Below, one piece after another: positions 22,588-36,070 of a DNA stretch of 64,000 bases (positions are counted from its first letter, which is position 1; every line of letters starts with the position of its first letter). Location: the NCBI GenBank assembly GCA_029817715.1, contig JARUPY010000534.1, positions 4,528,501-4,592,500 on the forward strand, in the 5' to 3' direction. The stretch is from Melastoma dodecandrum (Eukaryota; Streptophyta; Magnoliopsida; Myrtales; Melastomataceae). The translations under genes were made by a program, and so were the position numbers. Below the pieces are notes generated by a model. The model saw nothing but the letters and a program-made list of their open reading frames with translations, did not search any database and was not told where the DNA came from.

Positions 22588-25500
22588 ATGAAGCAGGCGG
22601 AGCTGACGGTAATACTGTCCGTGGCCTGGGCGGTCACGCTCCTATACGGGGAGATGGTGGCGTTCTGGGTTCCCTCCATGTGGTCTTGTCCTTGGCCTCA
22701 TGCTTCGAAATCCATGGTATGGCTTTGGATTTGTATTGGGGTTTGGTCAAGATTTGTTTTTTTTATGTGGGTGTGCGCCAAGGAGTTTCCGAGACGAGTC
22801 GGGCTTGCTTCAAGATTGGATATTTTGATCGATACTGTTGTGCAATTGATCGATCGTGGTATTGCGAATTGGGATCCTTTGGTGCACTCGGCTGGTTTGA
22901 TTGCTTCAGGTAACGGGGATTACCCAGGGTCCCCTTCTACAGTGGCGCAATATCGTAGAAAAGAAAATTTTCATCACTCTGGATATGCGTGGACATGACC
23001 ACTCCATTTAGATTATTTGAAGTTCTCTTTATGCTGTAGTCGTTAGAGATCCATAGGCATGCTCTTAAGTTCTCCATCTCTAACTTTTCACATCTGGTAG
23101 AGTGAGGGAGACCCGAACGAGTACGTGAAAGTTGCTGTCATTGCAGATCCACAGGTAACTTCACGTGTGTTGCATTGCACACTAAGTGTAAATCTTACTT
23201 CTTTCATACCTGGTATGTATCCATCGACAGATAATGGATAGAACAACTCTCCGTCTACAACCAAACTCACTTGCATTGGAGCTGGCACAGTTTTATACCG
23301 ATTTGTACATGCGTAGAGCATACCTGGGTTCTATTCGACCTGTCAAACCAGATGCAGTCATATTTTTGGGCGATTATTTTGATGGAGGCCCAGACTTATC
23401 TGATGAAGAGTAATGCATGACTTTGCATTAGTCCAGCTATTCTTTCTTTCTTGGCATTTTGCAAGGAAAAACAATTGAACTTTAGTAGCCTTTTTATTTT
23501 AGTTTTTGTTTATTTTTTTTTATGTTAGTAGTCGTGATTGTTGTATAAGGCTTTCATTCACATTTTTTCGTGGATAGGTGGCAGCTGTCTTTGAGCCGCT
23601 TTAAGCATATCTTTGACCTGAGGAGTCACAGAAGACATGCAGATTTTTCAGTTCACTTCGTTCCTGGAAACCATGATATCGGTTATGCTAGCCTCCATCA
23701 CTACAAACCAGAGGTAATTTAATCTTGTGCAAATTTTTGTGGAATAATTTCCTGAATTCCTGAAATGAATCATATGCTAGATCAGATTGTAATTGTCAAT
23801 CTTTTGCTTGGACAACATGTTAGATGTTTTACTGTTCATTATAAGTTTCCTCTTCGAAAGTCTGAGGATGGTGCAGTGCTATTTATCGTCTCATGTGATA
23901 TCTTCATTTCTTTGGATCTGTTTTTTTAGCTAGTTTTGTCAAAAGGTATATGTAAGCTAGCAGTTTCCAATATCATTTAAACAGTACATGTCCCTGTAGG
24001 CAATGTCCATCTGATTCATGTCTCAACATACGTATATGCAGGTAATTGTTCGTTATGAAAGTGAATTCGGGTTTAGCAATTGTCAGTTCACAATTGGAAA
24101 GGTCGAATTCATCGCAGTTGATGCACAAAGTCTAGATGGTAAATGAGGTTGCTTCTTTATCATGCATTGACACCTTTTGTTCCAAAAGACCTATACTTTT
24201 CCTTGCTGATCCTCCCGTATGGCCGGTTCGAACTGTATATATGAACCACCAATTGTTTAGGCCCTAGTTGTTATCCATAAAAGACAATTGCTTCCTTTAA
24301 TTTATAATATGACCAAAAAATCTTTATCCCGCAAGATGGAGTTAAGTCCTGTAGTTTATTTGCAAAAAAAAAAAAAATTATTATTATGATAATGAAGCAT
24401 TGATGATTCTATGACAGGAAAACTAAAACAAAATTGGACTTCCTTGTGCTGGGATTTCATCAAATCACTTTCTACCGGTACGATATCTGTTCTATTATAT
24501 AAAACCTATTATAAGTAACGCCTAAAATCTACAATTTGCATTCTTGTTTTACAGACGCGCAGTTGAACCCAAGGGTCTTATTGACACATATTCCTTTATA
24601 TCGGCAGGACGAGACTGATTGTGGACCTAGTCGTTACTCTCCTATCATCAATCAGGTTGGTTAAGCTAAGAGATTTCTTTTATGATCCACGGAACAGGAA
24701 GATGAGTTATATGAGATTTGTAGCCAATCTGCTGCAGAAGTAGTTGAGTAGCAATAAGATTACGAAGCATTGGTTGGAGTGTCTACTCTCAATCTCTTGA
24801 AATTATACAACTTATGAAGTAGGTTTCTGTGAAGCTTGAGAAGCTCCCCTATGTAGAAGCTGTTTTCATTTCTAAAAGGAAAAGAGAAATTTGTTGTTAA
24901 CTGCATGCGAAATTTATTCATTTTTGCCTTCTTTTTCACATATTCTGATCCTACATATTTCTACATTTATATTCCAGCGCATCCACCGGAGTCGTGGAGA
25001 GCAAGAGATAACGTAAGTGACCATATTCAGTTCAATTACCAACTATTTAACTAAGTATCCCAAGGATGATGTTTTTTCGTTGTCTGTTGACACAGGTATC
25101 AGAATTATGTTACTGAAGAATCATCCAAGCGCTTGTTGAACTCAGTCAAACCTGTAAGTTCAATCTCTAGTCTGATATTTCATGTCCACCTTCAAGCATA
25201 TTCAAAGGAGCAACTGTGCTGGTTCTTCCCGACCCTTCACAGACTCTGTTGTGCATGACACATTCTGTTTTGGAGCAACTCAGATTCCTCCGCAGAATGT
25301 AGAAGACAAATCTAAAAGTCTCAGGACATTTTGTTTGTATTGTAGGTTCTTGTTCTGTCTGGCCATGATCATGATCAGTGCATTGTGGTTCATGAATTTG
25401 AGAATGGTTCTTTAAATGAGGTAATCCTGGTGTGACTACACCCATTACCAATCTCTGGTGCGAAAATGATATTCAAACTATTCATCGCATACAGATAACT

Positions 25501-26458
25501 GTGGGAAGTGTGAGCTGGCAGCAGGGTAACCTCTATCCTTCTTTCATGCTCCTGTCTGTTAGTAATACTACATCCACTACCAAGGAACCGATCTTGACTC
25601 AGTTGTGTTTTCTTCCGGTGCAGTTGCACATATACATCTGGTAGACATCTTTACTTTCTAAAGTTTGCAGGTGAAGTACTTAGTCAATGATTTTTATGGT
25701 TAACCTATAATGCTTTCAGGTATATTGGGCTGTTCGTCATAACTGTCCTCGCCTCACTTTTCTGGCCAACCAGCAGCGAGAGTCTTTGGGTTTCATGCTG
25801 TGAGAATGTAAGCCATTTTGGGCAGATTTTGCGGTCTGCTCTACAAGCCACAAAGGAGAAAAATGATGACGACTATGAGTATGAGGAGATATGGGATTCA
25901 GAAGGAATCATGCATCTCATTAAGAAAAAATCACCCGGCCATTCCTCACAGTCAGGTGACCAGGTTGTCCTAGAAAGGTTAGCTTCTGTCCGTCCTCTGA
26001 TTTCCAAAACTGCCCTATAATTTAAAAGTTGATATTTTTCTGTTCAAAGTGCGTTACAATTTTCTCAAAAAAGAAATATGCAAATTATTTCTAAAAATCG
26101 ATGAAATTGCGAAACTTCAAATCATTACTATGTTGCTGTCCCTTTAGCAGTGCATTATATTGAGCTGTGGATGCTGGCCAGCTGGTATTTATGCTCTCAT
26201 CCGTCTCTTAATAACGTAACCAGGGGCAGTGCTAGTGTGCGGCCTGCGGCTAGGAGGCATAATCAAGAAGTAGAATCCTCCTCAAATGTGGAAATCAGTG
26301 TTGATGGCACTGGCAATAAGCCGCTCAAATCCAGCAAATCACGACTGAGGATGGTAGTGCAAAGATTGGTGCGAGCAACGAGGATGATCATAATCGTTGC
26401 GTCTGTAAATGTTCCTCTCTACATGATGCTACTCTTCAAAGATTGGAATGACCAATGA
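22588..26458 (+). CDS. Calcineurin-like metallophosphoesterase, PGAP5/MPPE1/Cdc1-like, 13 exons
   Basis: Predicted membrane-bound metallophosphoesterase. Animal PGAP5/MPPE1 removes an ethanolamine-phosphate from GPI anchors in the early secretory pathway; a similar role here is inference. Exons: 22588-22716, 23101-23154, 23231-23409, 23578-23713, 24042-24138, 24418-24477, 24555-24655, 24978-25012, 25096-25153, 25346-25420, 25495-25640, 25720-25977, 26224-26458. They total 1,563 nt, or 520 aa, in one frame. Metal-site motifs occur in family order: VAVIADPQ (motif I), FLGDYFDGG (II), PGNHDIGY (III), LLTHIPLYR and LSGHDHDQC (C-terminal His motifs). Hydrophobic segments lie at the N-terminus, at YIGLFVITVLASLFW and near the C-terminus (MIIIVASVNVPLYMMLLF), with an acidic segment between the last two. 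The nearest neighbour is the RTFL gene, which points toward it. Confidence 0.93.
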
Positions 26459-28153
26459 GAAGGATGGGGTACTTGAAGGAGACTGCTACCGTCATCAGGA
26501 GTACATTTTGTCGGGGAGTCGAGCCCAGAGATCTATAAGATGATAGTCGTGAGAGTTGGCATGATTAGGATGATGCTAGGCTTGGGCTGTTTTAGATTAT
26601 AGCCAAGGTTCGAGAATAATTTTTGCACATTCAGTTTCATGTGGACAAGCACATCTGGTTTTTTGAATACCTTTTGCAGGCGGATGTTGCTAATCTAACA
26701 AGGGGTTGCTAGAAGTCATTCACCTGGCCGGAACAATTACGAACTTATCTGGGTCCTAGCAAAGCCGATTTTGTGAGCTTGTCAGAATTTTCGTGTTTCC
26801 TTTGAACATTTATGCAGGCTCTTACTGTTAAGCAGGCATTTATGCTGGGGAAAGGTTTGTTTTGATTGCTCGCAGTGAAACATAAAACACAGCATTGCTT
26901 TAAGCCTATGTATCACGATCATCCTGACAAACCGAAAGGATCTCAAAACATCATCTACAATTTTGATTCAGTTGTGCTGCTTCTCTCCACTGTCCTGAAC
27001 AGATCATTTATCGCCTGACTACTTCAAGGCAGGATACCAGTCTGCACAGTGCCATCAACATCGGCGTCAAAATCCACCTCTATTGTCATCTGTTCTATCC
27101 TGGCCATGGTGGAATCTTCCATCGCCCCTTCCAGAACTGCAAACATCGGTGCAACCGGTGGCAGAGAAGAACCACAGGATGATGGCACAGAGGAGCTTGT
27201 CAGGGAACTCAGAGCGGGCTTTGTCCTTCCTGACCATGTCGGAAGTCGTACTCGTACCCCTATTGGAAGGAAGCCATCCTAAGGATGGTTGAGGCCATGG
27301 GCGGTGCACGAGAGTAGTCTTCCTATGATTCTCTATTATAACTCGTCGATCTGTGCGTCCTTCTTACCATTATTTTCTCCTTGTAATAACGAAGACTCGA
27401 CCACCTCTTGCTCCAAAGATCATCAAATCAAATCACAAGTCCGTCTTTTGGAAGGTTAAGAAAAAAGAAGAAGGTTAGATCAAGCTATTTTTCAGGGAGT
27501 TTTGTGTGCGTCTTCTTCCATTTCTTCAAAGACGATTCGAAGTCAAGAAAGGTGCAAGCGGATCGTTTGAGCCTCTCGGCTTCCTTTCTTACACGTCTTG
27601 CATACGCCTAAGAACAGCTCGGACGTCGAAAATACTCGAAACTCATCATCTGGCGATATAATATACCAAAGGAACGTTCAACATTAAGGGTGAAAATTAC
27701 AACAGCAGCCATTATTACACTCCATTTTGAGGAGGTTAAAAAGGGAGACATAAATACATCGGACAAAAGAAATTTGACAACATATAACATGACAGGCCCT
27801 TCGTCATCGTGAACGCCTCGACAGATTGAGCTTCGTAAAAGCTCGAGTTTTTGTATGATCTGAATCTCGAATCCCTCCTCCTCGGCCCGCAAAAATTAAT
27901 GGAAACCCTAAATGGCCTACGCCAGATCGTAGGCAAAAAATAGGGCATTAGCAAGGCACTGGGAGAAGCGGATTGGGTGCCCATGTAGGCGTGTTCTCGC
28001 CATCATGACCGACCGCCTCGGCGTCCGACATCGACGAAGCACTTGATCTTTCGGGGCGTGCATCAAACTTGACGAGCCCCTGACTCAATAGTAGTCCAAC
28101 ACCCGATGTTGCTATCCTTATTACGAAATACTCCGACGATCCAAAACCGATCC
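26459..28153. other. Intergenic region between the metallophosphoesterase and RTFL genes
   Basis: It should contain the 3' UTR of the upstream gene and, on the - strand, the RTFL 3' UTR. At about 27050-27310 overlapping ORFs on both strands look slightly coding-like but match nothing I recognise. I see no repeat or RNA gene. Confidence 0.4.
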
Positions 28154-28351
28154 TTATTCGTCTCCTTGAATGTACCAGCAAAGGAGCATGGTGGCGCAAC
28201 GTCGCAGGATATAGATACGAGCCCGTTGCTCCTTAACCAAGGAGGCGCACTTCCTCGTCAGACCATTCCCGTTGCTCTTTGCCTTTGATCCCTTGGCACT
28301 GTACGCCTTGGTCTTACCTTCACGGAGGCGGAATTGCTCAACCACAGCCAT
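28154..28351 (-). CDS. RTFL: ROTUNDIFOLIA-FOUR-LIKE / DEVIL small polypeptide, 65 aa
   Basis: Plant-specific small membrane-associated peptide family; overexpression of members reduces organ length by altering cell proliferation. The single-exon ORF runs from ATG at 28351 to TAA at 28154. The N-terminal half is basic and low in complexity (KTKAYSAKGSKAKSNGNG). The C-terminus carries the RTF domain, recognisable from LVKEQRARIYILRRC followed by ATMLLCW. These residues are the diagnostic signature, so the call is firm despite the length. A TATA box lies about 165 bp upstream. Closeness to the PGAP5-like gene matches what I recall of Arabidopsis RTFL9 next to At1g53710. Confidence 0.92.
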   Translation of the reverse strand: MAVVEQFRLREGKTKAYSAKGSKAKSNGNGLTRKCASLVKEQRARIYILRRCATMLLCWYIQGDE

Positions 28352-28515
28352 TTAGTTACTATATGAAAAATAATATGAACTTCGACTGAAAAGGAGGAAG
28401 AACAATGTAGGAAGATGATGGTAGGTTTTTCGAGCTTGTGGAAATGAGATCGAAATCTTTTGATGAAAAAAAAGCTCGACACAGAGCTTGAGTTCGAGTT
28501 GTGGAATCGAAGAAG

Positions 28516-28523
28516 TATTTATA
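28516..28523 (-). promoter_or_regulatory. TATA box of the RTFL gene
   Basis: Read on the - strand the sequence is CTATAAATAC, a near-perfect plant TATA box, about 165 bp upstream of the RTFL ATG. It implies a 5' leader of roughly 130-140 nt. Confidence 0.6.
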
Positions 28524-28524
28524 G

Positions 28525-30701
28525 TCAGGATTAAGGTGTTTAAAGGGATGGATTAAAGGTGAAGGAAAGATAGATAGAACTTCGTAAACATGTTGACCTT
28601 AAAACACTAATTAAGTACTTAAGATGGGAATGAATCTCAATGCAGGTGACGTGAATGGGGTCATGTATCTATCTTATCGAGGAATTTTAGTAATTAAACA
28701 AAAAGTTTACTCATCCTTCAAGCAAAACAGCCAGCGCTGTCTTAGCTCATTTCCAGCGGAAACGAAGCAATCCGTTGACAAGGGCTTAACCCTTCGTGCT
28801 CACATAAGGGCCATTGTTCGTGTGCGTGTAGTATCGGTAGAGATGCATATTCCATTGGAGTATGATGTCAAATGAGGTTTCCGGAAATTTATTTGCTGGA
28901 TTGGGTTTGGGAAAGCGGGAAAATGCGCACGAGAAGCGGAGGGTTGCTTCGTCAGGACTAGGCAGAGGTCGATTTAATTAAGGTTACTGGTAACAAACGG
29001 ACATGAACATGTTACCGGCAACACGGGGGGGTGTGAATTCTATATTACGCTCTTGCAGTAAGCCCCTCGGAACTTGAGTCCTTGGTGGGATCTTCATGTG
29101 GCTTGCTTTTATCTAATAATGCACTTTCTCCAATATCCCTGTTCAGGGACCGCGTCTAGTGTCGGTTTCGATGCCGCTTACAAATGACAGAAACCCAGAA
29201 CCAAAAGACGGATTGATCCGAAGTTACGTGGTGATAAATGATAACTAGTACGAAGGTCGATTATGCTCGAGATTTGAGACGGCCAGATCAAACGCAGACA
29301 GAAAGGAAAAGAAAAAGAAGGGTCATTTTGCCCCTTGGACTCGGATCGAGAGGACTCTAATCCTACTTCGCCTTCACGTAAAGGCACGTTGCCGTACTTG
29401 TGAGTGCTCGCGACTTCCGCGCATGAAGGCCGACTGTATTCACATGTCATAAATAATGCTCCTAGAATAGTTACATCGCACACATTCTTTTTTTTCCTGT
29501 ACTGCGGAGATTTGGTCGATTCTCTAACGGGTGATTCATCAAGACATTAAATGTAAACTACGCCTAGCTACACTCTTAACATCGTCAAAGATTTCAATGG
29601 ATTCGATATGGATTCCGTCACGTTTAAAGATGCTGTCATGTTTTGAAACGTTTGTGAATGAAGAAGATTAGGGCGATCTGTATATATCTCCCTTGGGATT
29701 GGAGTGTAAGCAGGCAGATGGTTTGTCTGAAGAGACAAAATATCTACATCCAAAAGATACGAGGAAGAGTTTGTCCCTTGATACAGATTCTTTCAGTTCA
29801 CTTCAAATCTTTTCCGGAGGTGGGCAGAGGGCGCCAGCCATTCACGTATCGGCAAGAGACGACACATCGATCATTAGGCAGGATTCGGTTAGATTATGTA
29901 CGAATATACTATAACTACTGATTAATTGATTACAGGGACTTGTACACATACAGTTTTAAGACACGTGGCAAATGATCGAACAATATCCCACGAGATTTTA
30001 TTTCATGTGGTGGGGGTTTGAATGTCGATTATGTGGTTGTAATGGAAGTCCAATGAGATGTTAAAAACAATGTTAGAGAATCAAATGAACGGACATGTAT
30101 ATATACTAATCATTTCAATTTTCACGAAATAGATATTTTGTAACAAAACTGCGTGCTAGTCGACCTTTTTTTACTTTCGAGGACTCACGTGAGGCTTGAG
30201 TAAGTCAAAACTCACTCTTCTCGTAAGGCACGCAAAAAGCCCAAGTGATCGATCGCCTGTTTACTCAAGAGGGTCAATTTCTTTCATTAAACTATTTCCA
30301 GTCCCCTCCCCTTTCGGGGCCTGGAAAGCATGGGTAGTGAAATTACAGCTTTAGCCCTTTGGGCTCGGATTCAAAGCCCAAATCAGGTGGTGATAATTTA
30401 TAGCCCATTCATGACTTAAACCCCATGAGGCCCAACTATCAATTAAGAAGTTAGTGGTGAGATTTAAAGAGTTTACCCCAAATCGTCCGAATGTAGCAAA
30501 AAAGCTAGAAGCAGCCCAGCTTCCACCAAAAGGTTCATGAACAGTTTTCTTTAAGGACACTCACATGGCAATAGTACTTGGCTAGAGCAGCTATACATAT
30601 TGCATACAATCTCTCGCGCCCGCAGAGAAACATGTACAGAGAAGATACTTACAGTAGGCCGCTGCGTCTCGAGAATGGCTCGCCAAAGGGGCAGGTTCAA
30701 A
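28525..30701. other. Intergenic region
   Basis: About 2.2 kb between the RTFL promoter and the stop codon of the lipase. I find only short ORFs without known motifs, no repeats with recognisable ends, and no RNA gene. The last few hundred bases should be the lipase 3' UTR. Confidence 0.4.
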
Positions 30702-32741
30702 TCACTGTTCCCTCCCGAGTCTCACGGAGTTCACATAATCTCTCGGGGAATGTGCGGATATACCCGGAAGCGCTAATCCAATTGTCCTTATTAGTATCGA
30801 GAACCATCCCTCTTCGTACTCCGGGCCTTGCAGATAACCCATGAGTAAGCCTCTGATTAGTTCCCAAAAGGCATTTAAGTATTCTGGGATTAAGAACCTT
30901 GGCCCAAAGAAGTTCCTGTTTGGCTCCTCGTCCACTCTCTGGTTACATGCAGAGAATATACAGTTTTAAGGATTAGCGAGTGGCGAGGAACAACACAAGA
31001 GAGAATGTCCGTGTACCTTTTCGTTGTAGAGGCTGTCATAATATAGGCAGACCCCGAAATGCTTGTATAAGAAGATCTTGTCATCGTACGGTATCCGAGG
31101 AACAAGATCGTTGCAGTACACAACTCTGAAGTATTTAGGAACCGGATAGTTCAAGTGCGATTCCATGAAATTGTGCATCTGTTTGTCCCCGACTCTCGGT
31201 TGCCCGAATGTATACACTCCCAGCAGTCTCCTCATCATTTCCAATTCCTCCTGTAGAACCAATACTGTAGGAAATAATATAGCAAGGGCTCCGCCCAAGC
31301 TGTGCCCTGTGACGACGAATTTCGCATTTTTGTGCGTCGTGAGTAAGTCTTTGAGCTTACTTCTCACCACAAAGTACGCGCTTCTCTCTACCATCTCTGG
31401 ATAGAGTGCTCTGCTGTTTGTGCTGTTGGAGTCGCCGACGATCTTAGAAGCTCGAGCTTGTTTTTCACCAAGAGTATTGTAATTTAGAAGGAGATTCTGA
31501 AAGGAGCCTTTGTTTGCCCGATTTCCCAAACCCAAGGCTTCTAAGAATCCCATGTGCACCTTACCCAGTTCTGGAATCTCGTACCAGGAATAATCAAAGT
31601 CTGTACACCAATGATCGGCATCAAAAGGTTCTGTGCCCCTAAAGCTGATTAGAATCAGATTGGCATTGACAGGCTTGTCGCACAAAATAAATACTTGAGT
31701 TGACAGCTGCTTTTGGTAGTCTGTACAGAAAAAAAAAATGATAGTACAAGATTAAAGACATGGCAAACTTGGAACAAGCTCTTAGAAGAAGGCTTACCAT
31801 TCCAACAATTGTAGAAGTCCACGAAATGCATCTACAATCAAGAAAAATAAATTCCAAGTTACACAACAATTGGAGAGGCTAAAATTCACAATCCTCGTTA
31901 TGATCCTTTGTCGAAAAAAGTAAACCTTCCAGCGATGAATCACAACGTTCTTGACAACTTTGGAGTTCTCATATGCCAACTTTGATGCCATTATACAAAG
32001 ATCCATCATGAAGCGGTTTCCCATTTCGATTTTCATGAGTCTCTCATCGTCTGCCAAACCGCCGTAGTCTTCCATTACAAAGTCAGGCTTATAAAGGTCT
32101 ATCCTCCCATCTAAGTTGCCAATGGCGCTGATGAAGGTATCTGAATCTCTACACGGCATGACAACCTGAGCTGCATATTCCAATTACCATAGACGTAGCA
32201 ACCAAAAAGAAAGAGAAGCATCAGCCGTTGCCAAACAGATAAATATCAAACTAGATCATTGCTTCAATTGCCAAGAACATATTCTGGTGCCAATTCCAAA
32301 CAAAAAAACCTCTCATCACTTTCTCCCCTGATTATTCCTACCCTAAAAGGAAACAGACAAACACGAGCAAGGAAGTCCCACAGTACCCAGGATGAAATTA
32401 CAGAACAATCCAAGGAATCCCCCATTCAGAGAAACCAAATTGAGCAAGAACTCCACCAGAATCCCGGTCCACTCCAAGGGCTTCTTAAAAAACATGACAA
32501 CCTTGCGGACCATGACTGAAACGAGTATGACCCATCTGTGATCAACTATATCAGTTCCCACCCCAACAGGGTCAGAACCATCCAAGAACTTCGCCCCGCT
32601 GATCACATCACCAAATACCCAGTACTTGAACAGGTCCCTGATTCCTCCCGTGTGAGGATTCACCTCTAGGAAATGGAACCCATTACTAGGGACCCCTCCT
32701 TCTAACAAGTCCCCCTCTTGCATGTCTCTTTCCATGGTCAT
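30702..32741 (-). CDS. Class 3 (triacylglycerol) lipase, oil-body lipase-like, 5 exons
   Basis: Alpha/beta-hydrolase lipase of the OBL/TLL group, which hydrolyses storage triacylglycerols at oil bodies or membranes. Exons: 32741-32387, 32170-31926, 31831-31798, 31720-31017, 30938-30702. They total 1,575 nt, or 524 aa, typical for this group. The first ATG gives MTMERDMQEGD. N-terminal signs are FLEVNPHTGGIRDLFKYW and a hydrophobic stretch (FLLNLVSLNGGFLGLFCNF), a likely membrane anchor. The lipase core has ILISFRGTEPFDADHWCTD, the nucleophile elbow VVTGHSLGGAL (Ser near residue 350), TFGQPRVGD and a downstream aspartate and histidine in NDLVPRIPYD and KHFG. The C-terminus ends VRLGREQ. Key motifs look intact. 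Confidence 0.92.
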
Positions 32742-33541
32742 GCCCGAACGCAGGAGATTTTTCTCTTCTATCGACAAACTCTGTGAAAGAACAGGAGAAA
32801 TAAATTATGGGTTCTTCTGACGGTCGAATCTGTCGTCATTAAAGAGCAAAGTCGATGTGGGTGAGCGAACACATCGGTGGCGAAGGATGACGGTGCCCTC
32901 AAGAACCTATGTTTATCCCTAAGAAGGACAAACGCTTAGATGGGGAAAGCGATGCCTATCCGTCCGTTACTACAAAAAACAATCGAAAGCTTCGTTTTGA
33001 AGCGTTGGTTCTATCAACAATCGGAGGACTCTGACGACCCGGCAGACGGCCGCTCGGTTGCGTGGGACATGATGGCGGGAAGCATCAGCGACAGCAGCAC
33101 GGAACCCCAAAACGTAACGCCACTTCACCATGTCATTACTATTACTTAAATGCTGCTACATCATCATGCGAAACTTAGAAGCGAGCTCAAACACACGGTA
33201 ATCGAAGCTTTCTCGAATAAGTGCATATTGCCAACCGAGCCAGTAGTACATGTTATGAGAATGGCAATCTGGCCAATCAGCATCCCAGGTCACACCTACT
33301 CTCGTTCAACATAATCTAGATGCCTTGCAAGACATGGGCACCGGAAAACAAAAAGGAAAACAAAGCAGTAGCCTGCCATCCGCAGGCATCGATCTGCCAG
33401 AGGATGAATTCAGTGAGGCCAGAATCTATGGGGGGCCAAGAGCACACGTAAGATCGTTCTTGTGTTGGTATTTTAAGTAAATGCTGCCCTGATCCGGACC
33501 ATGCTAAGCGCCAGCTGCTCTGTGGAATAAGTATCAGAACT
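32742..33541. other. Intergenic: lipase 5' region and RPT1 3' UTR
   Basis: Both neighbours are on the - strand, so this holds the lipase promoter/leader and the RPT1 3' UTR. A 69-codon ORF on the + strand at 32940-33149 has no recognisable motif, and I do not call it. Confidence 0.4.
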
Positions 33542-36054
33542 CTAATTGTAGACCATGTACTTGGGCGTCGCGCTAAACTTTTGATACCCTTTGATGACCT
33601 TGTTCACCGCATCGAGGAAGTCCTTCTCCGTGACTGTCTTCCTCCTCGCTCTGATGGCATACATACCAGCTTCTGTGCAGACACTCCTTATATCGGCTCC
33701 TACAACAAGGGATGGTCGTAAACATCATCAGTTACGATGATTCACGAAAGCACAAGATCTTAATGCCCAGGCTCAAGCAAGAATTACCAGGCGTTGAACG
33801 AACATTACCTGTTGAGTTTGGGCAAAGGCGAGCCAGGAGTTCAAATCTGATGTCTCTTTCACAGTTCATGGTTCGAGTATGGATCTTGAAAATCTGTGTC
33901 CTGCTTTCCAAATCAGGTAGTCCAAATTCAACTTTGCGATCCAATCTTCCTGGACGTAACAATGCTGGATCCAAGGTATCTGGCCTGCCATTTAGGAAAA
34001 AAGAGACAAGGCAATATTATTCACTGTTGGGATTGACCAGCATCGATTTTTTCTTTTAAAATCCCTTTGAGTCGAACACCATACCTATTGGTTGCCATGA
34101 GGACTTTGATGTTACCACGAGCATCGAAACCATCAAGCTGGTTTACAATTTCAAGCATTGTCCTTTGGACCTCGTTGTCTCCACCCACACCATCATCAAA
34201 TCGGGCACCACCAATTGCATCAATTTCGTCAAAGAAAACAATGCAGGCTTTCTTGGACCTTGCCATCTGCAGCTCGCAATTTGTAATTGAGTGAAATGAC
34301 ATGCAGGCAGACTTATTGAAGAAGATAACAGGAAAAAACAAATTAATTAAACAACAGAACAAAGAGATATTGATTGACCTGGAACAACTCTCGAACCATT
34401 CGTGCACCCTCACCAACATACTTCTGAACAAGTTCGCTGCCAATAACTCTAATGAAGCAAGCATCAGTTCTATTGGCTACAGCCCTGGCCAGAAGGGTCT
34501 TGCCAGTTCCAGGTGGACCATAACAGAGAACGCCCTTAGGGGGATCAATCCCAAGCTTCACGAACTTTTCAGGATGAAGCATAGGCAATTCAACAACCTG
34601 CCCGAAGAGATACCATAAGTAATACTCCAATAAGCATATTATATGAATGAAGTCTTATTAGAAGTATTAAGTATGATCAGGGAAAGGGAATGCCACAAAC
34701 CTCCCTCATCTTCTCTATTTGCTCCTTGCACCCGCCAACATCATTATATGTCACATCTGGCTTCTCTTCAACCGTCATCATCGTCACGCTGGGGTCAATT
34801 TTGGGAGGCAAAGGTATCTGAATCTGATACTTATTCCGATCGACACTGTCACATGTTGGGCATAGCTTGAGTCTTAAAGTTTTCCATATAAAGAATTCTG
34901 AAGAGATTAATGAAAAAAAAAAAGAAGCAGCCTAACAGGCCTACCCGACACGCATGCCCTCTTCAATGTCAGTAGGTGAAACTTTGTCGCCAAGTCCAAC
35001 AACAAACTGTCAAGTGAAGAACATGAAAGAGACCCATCATTTAGGTAATGACAGCAATATTTGGTAATTTTATTCTAGGCTAGTGAAAACTACTCATATT
35101 AACTTATGAAGTAAAGGCAGCAGCAATGTAGTAAGAAATAGCCAACCTTAGCGATTTGCTTGACATTTATAACATACTTGGCATCCTCAGTATTGGGACT
35201 AATAATCTTGGTGCACCTAGCCACCTATTTCACCAAAAGTTCGTCTCGAGTTTACGGAATTGCCAAACATTCACAGCGCAAAAATAATCATGCTCCTAAA
35301 AAACCTGGAGGGGCTGCTCCTCCTGCATCATTTGTTTGTCAGACACAAGATCCCACTGGCTAGGTGCTGCTAAACCAGTATCAGACTCCTTAATTCCTAC
35401 ACATCACAGTAACAAACAATGAGGAACAACAAATAATCAGAACTTTAGAAAATGGGGGGAGGATTCACAGCTTTCCGTGATATGCGACACAACAATGAAC
35501 ATAAGATTGACTAAAGAAGAATCAATCTCCCAAATGCTAATGCCTGTGAGTGAAACATGACCACGACACATAACATCCACTCAGAAAACACTTGGGAATA
35601 TATGAGAAAAGGCTTCACGGGGACACACCGCACAAATCGTTGACCTTCTTGGCCATGTCCTTAATCTCTTTTTCCGCTTTCTTAATGCTCGTCGAGTAGG
35701 GTCCCAAACCCTGCACAAGAAACCCATGGGGAAAACAACCCCGAAAACCGACCATTAGCTATCACCGACTACGAATCATCTCCTCAAACCAACAGCCTCA
35801 CTTGCACCCACAAACAATCCCCAAAGTATGGGCAAAAGAACCTATTTTTTGCAGCACCCAGAATAAGCAAAATCTTCACAAAAAAACAAATCCCCCACCC
35901 CCTCCCAAACCACACAACACGTCGGGATCAACGAGATAGAACAGAAACTGCAGTAAGTACGAACGTAGGTCTTGAGGAGGGCTATATCGTCCTCATCGAG
36001 GGGGCGAGGATTCTTCTCGTCCTTGATATCTTCCTCCGCCGCCGCTGGTGCCAT
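33542..36054 (-). CDS. RPT1A: 26S proteasome regulatory ATPase subunit RPT1 (subunit 7), 10 exons
   Basis: AAA+ ATPase in the base of the 19S regulatory particle; it unfolds substrates and opens the 20S gate in nucleus and cytosol. Exons: 36054-35965, 35710-35629, 35396-35305, 35224-35147, 35006-34945, 34845-34701, 34597-34379, 34266-34085, 33984-33809, 33699-33542. They sum to 1,284 nt, or 427 aa, essentially identical in size to known plant RPT1. The order is an N-terminal helix region, an OB-type domain ([20 protein letters not shown]), then the AAA module with Walker A GPPGTGKT, Walker [19 protein letters not shown], arginine-finger region [12 protein letters not shown], and the C-terminus KYMVYN. 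The frame is unbroken. The leader carries a GA-repeat tract just before the ATG. Confidence 0.96.
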
Positions 36055-36067
36055 CCGCTTCTTCTTG

Positions 36068-36070
<3 letters not shown>

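Noticed and set aside
27049..27309. Overlapping ORFs on both strands downstream of the PGAP5-like gene
   Set aside because: One - strand frame reads plausibly (VLEGAMEDSTMARIEQMTI) but has no start context, no recognised domain and no splice partners. Left as intergenic.
32940..33149. 69-codon + strand ORF between the lipase and RPT1
   Set aside because: No motif, no homology I recognise, and located where UTR/promoter is expected.
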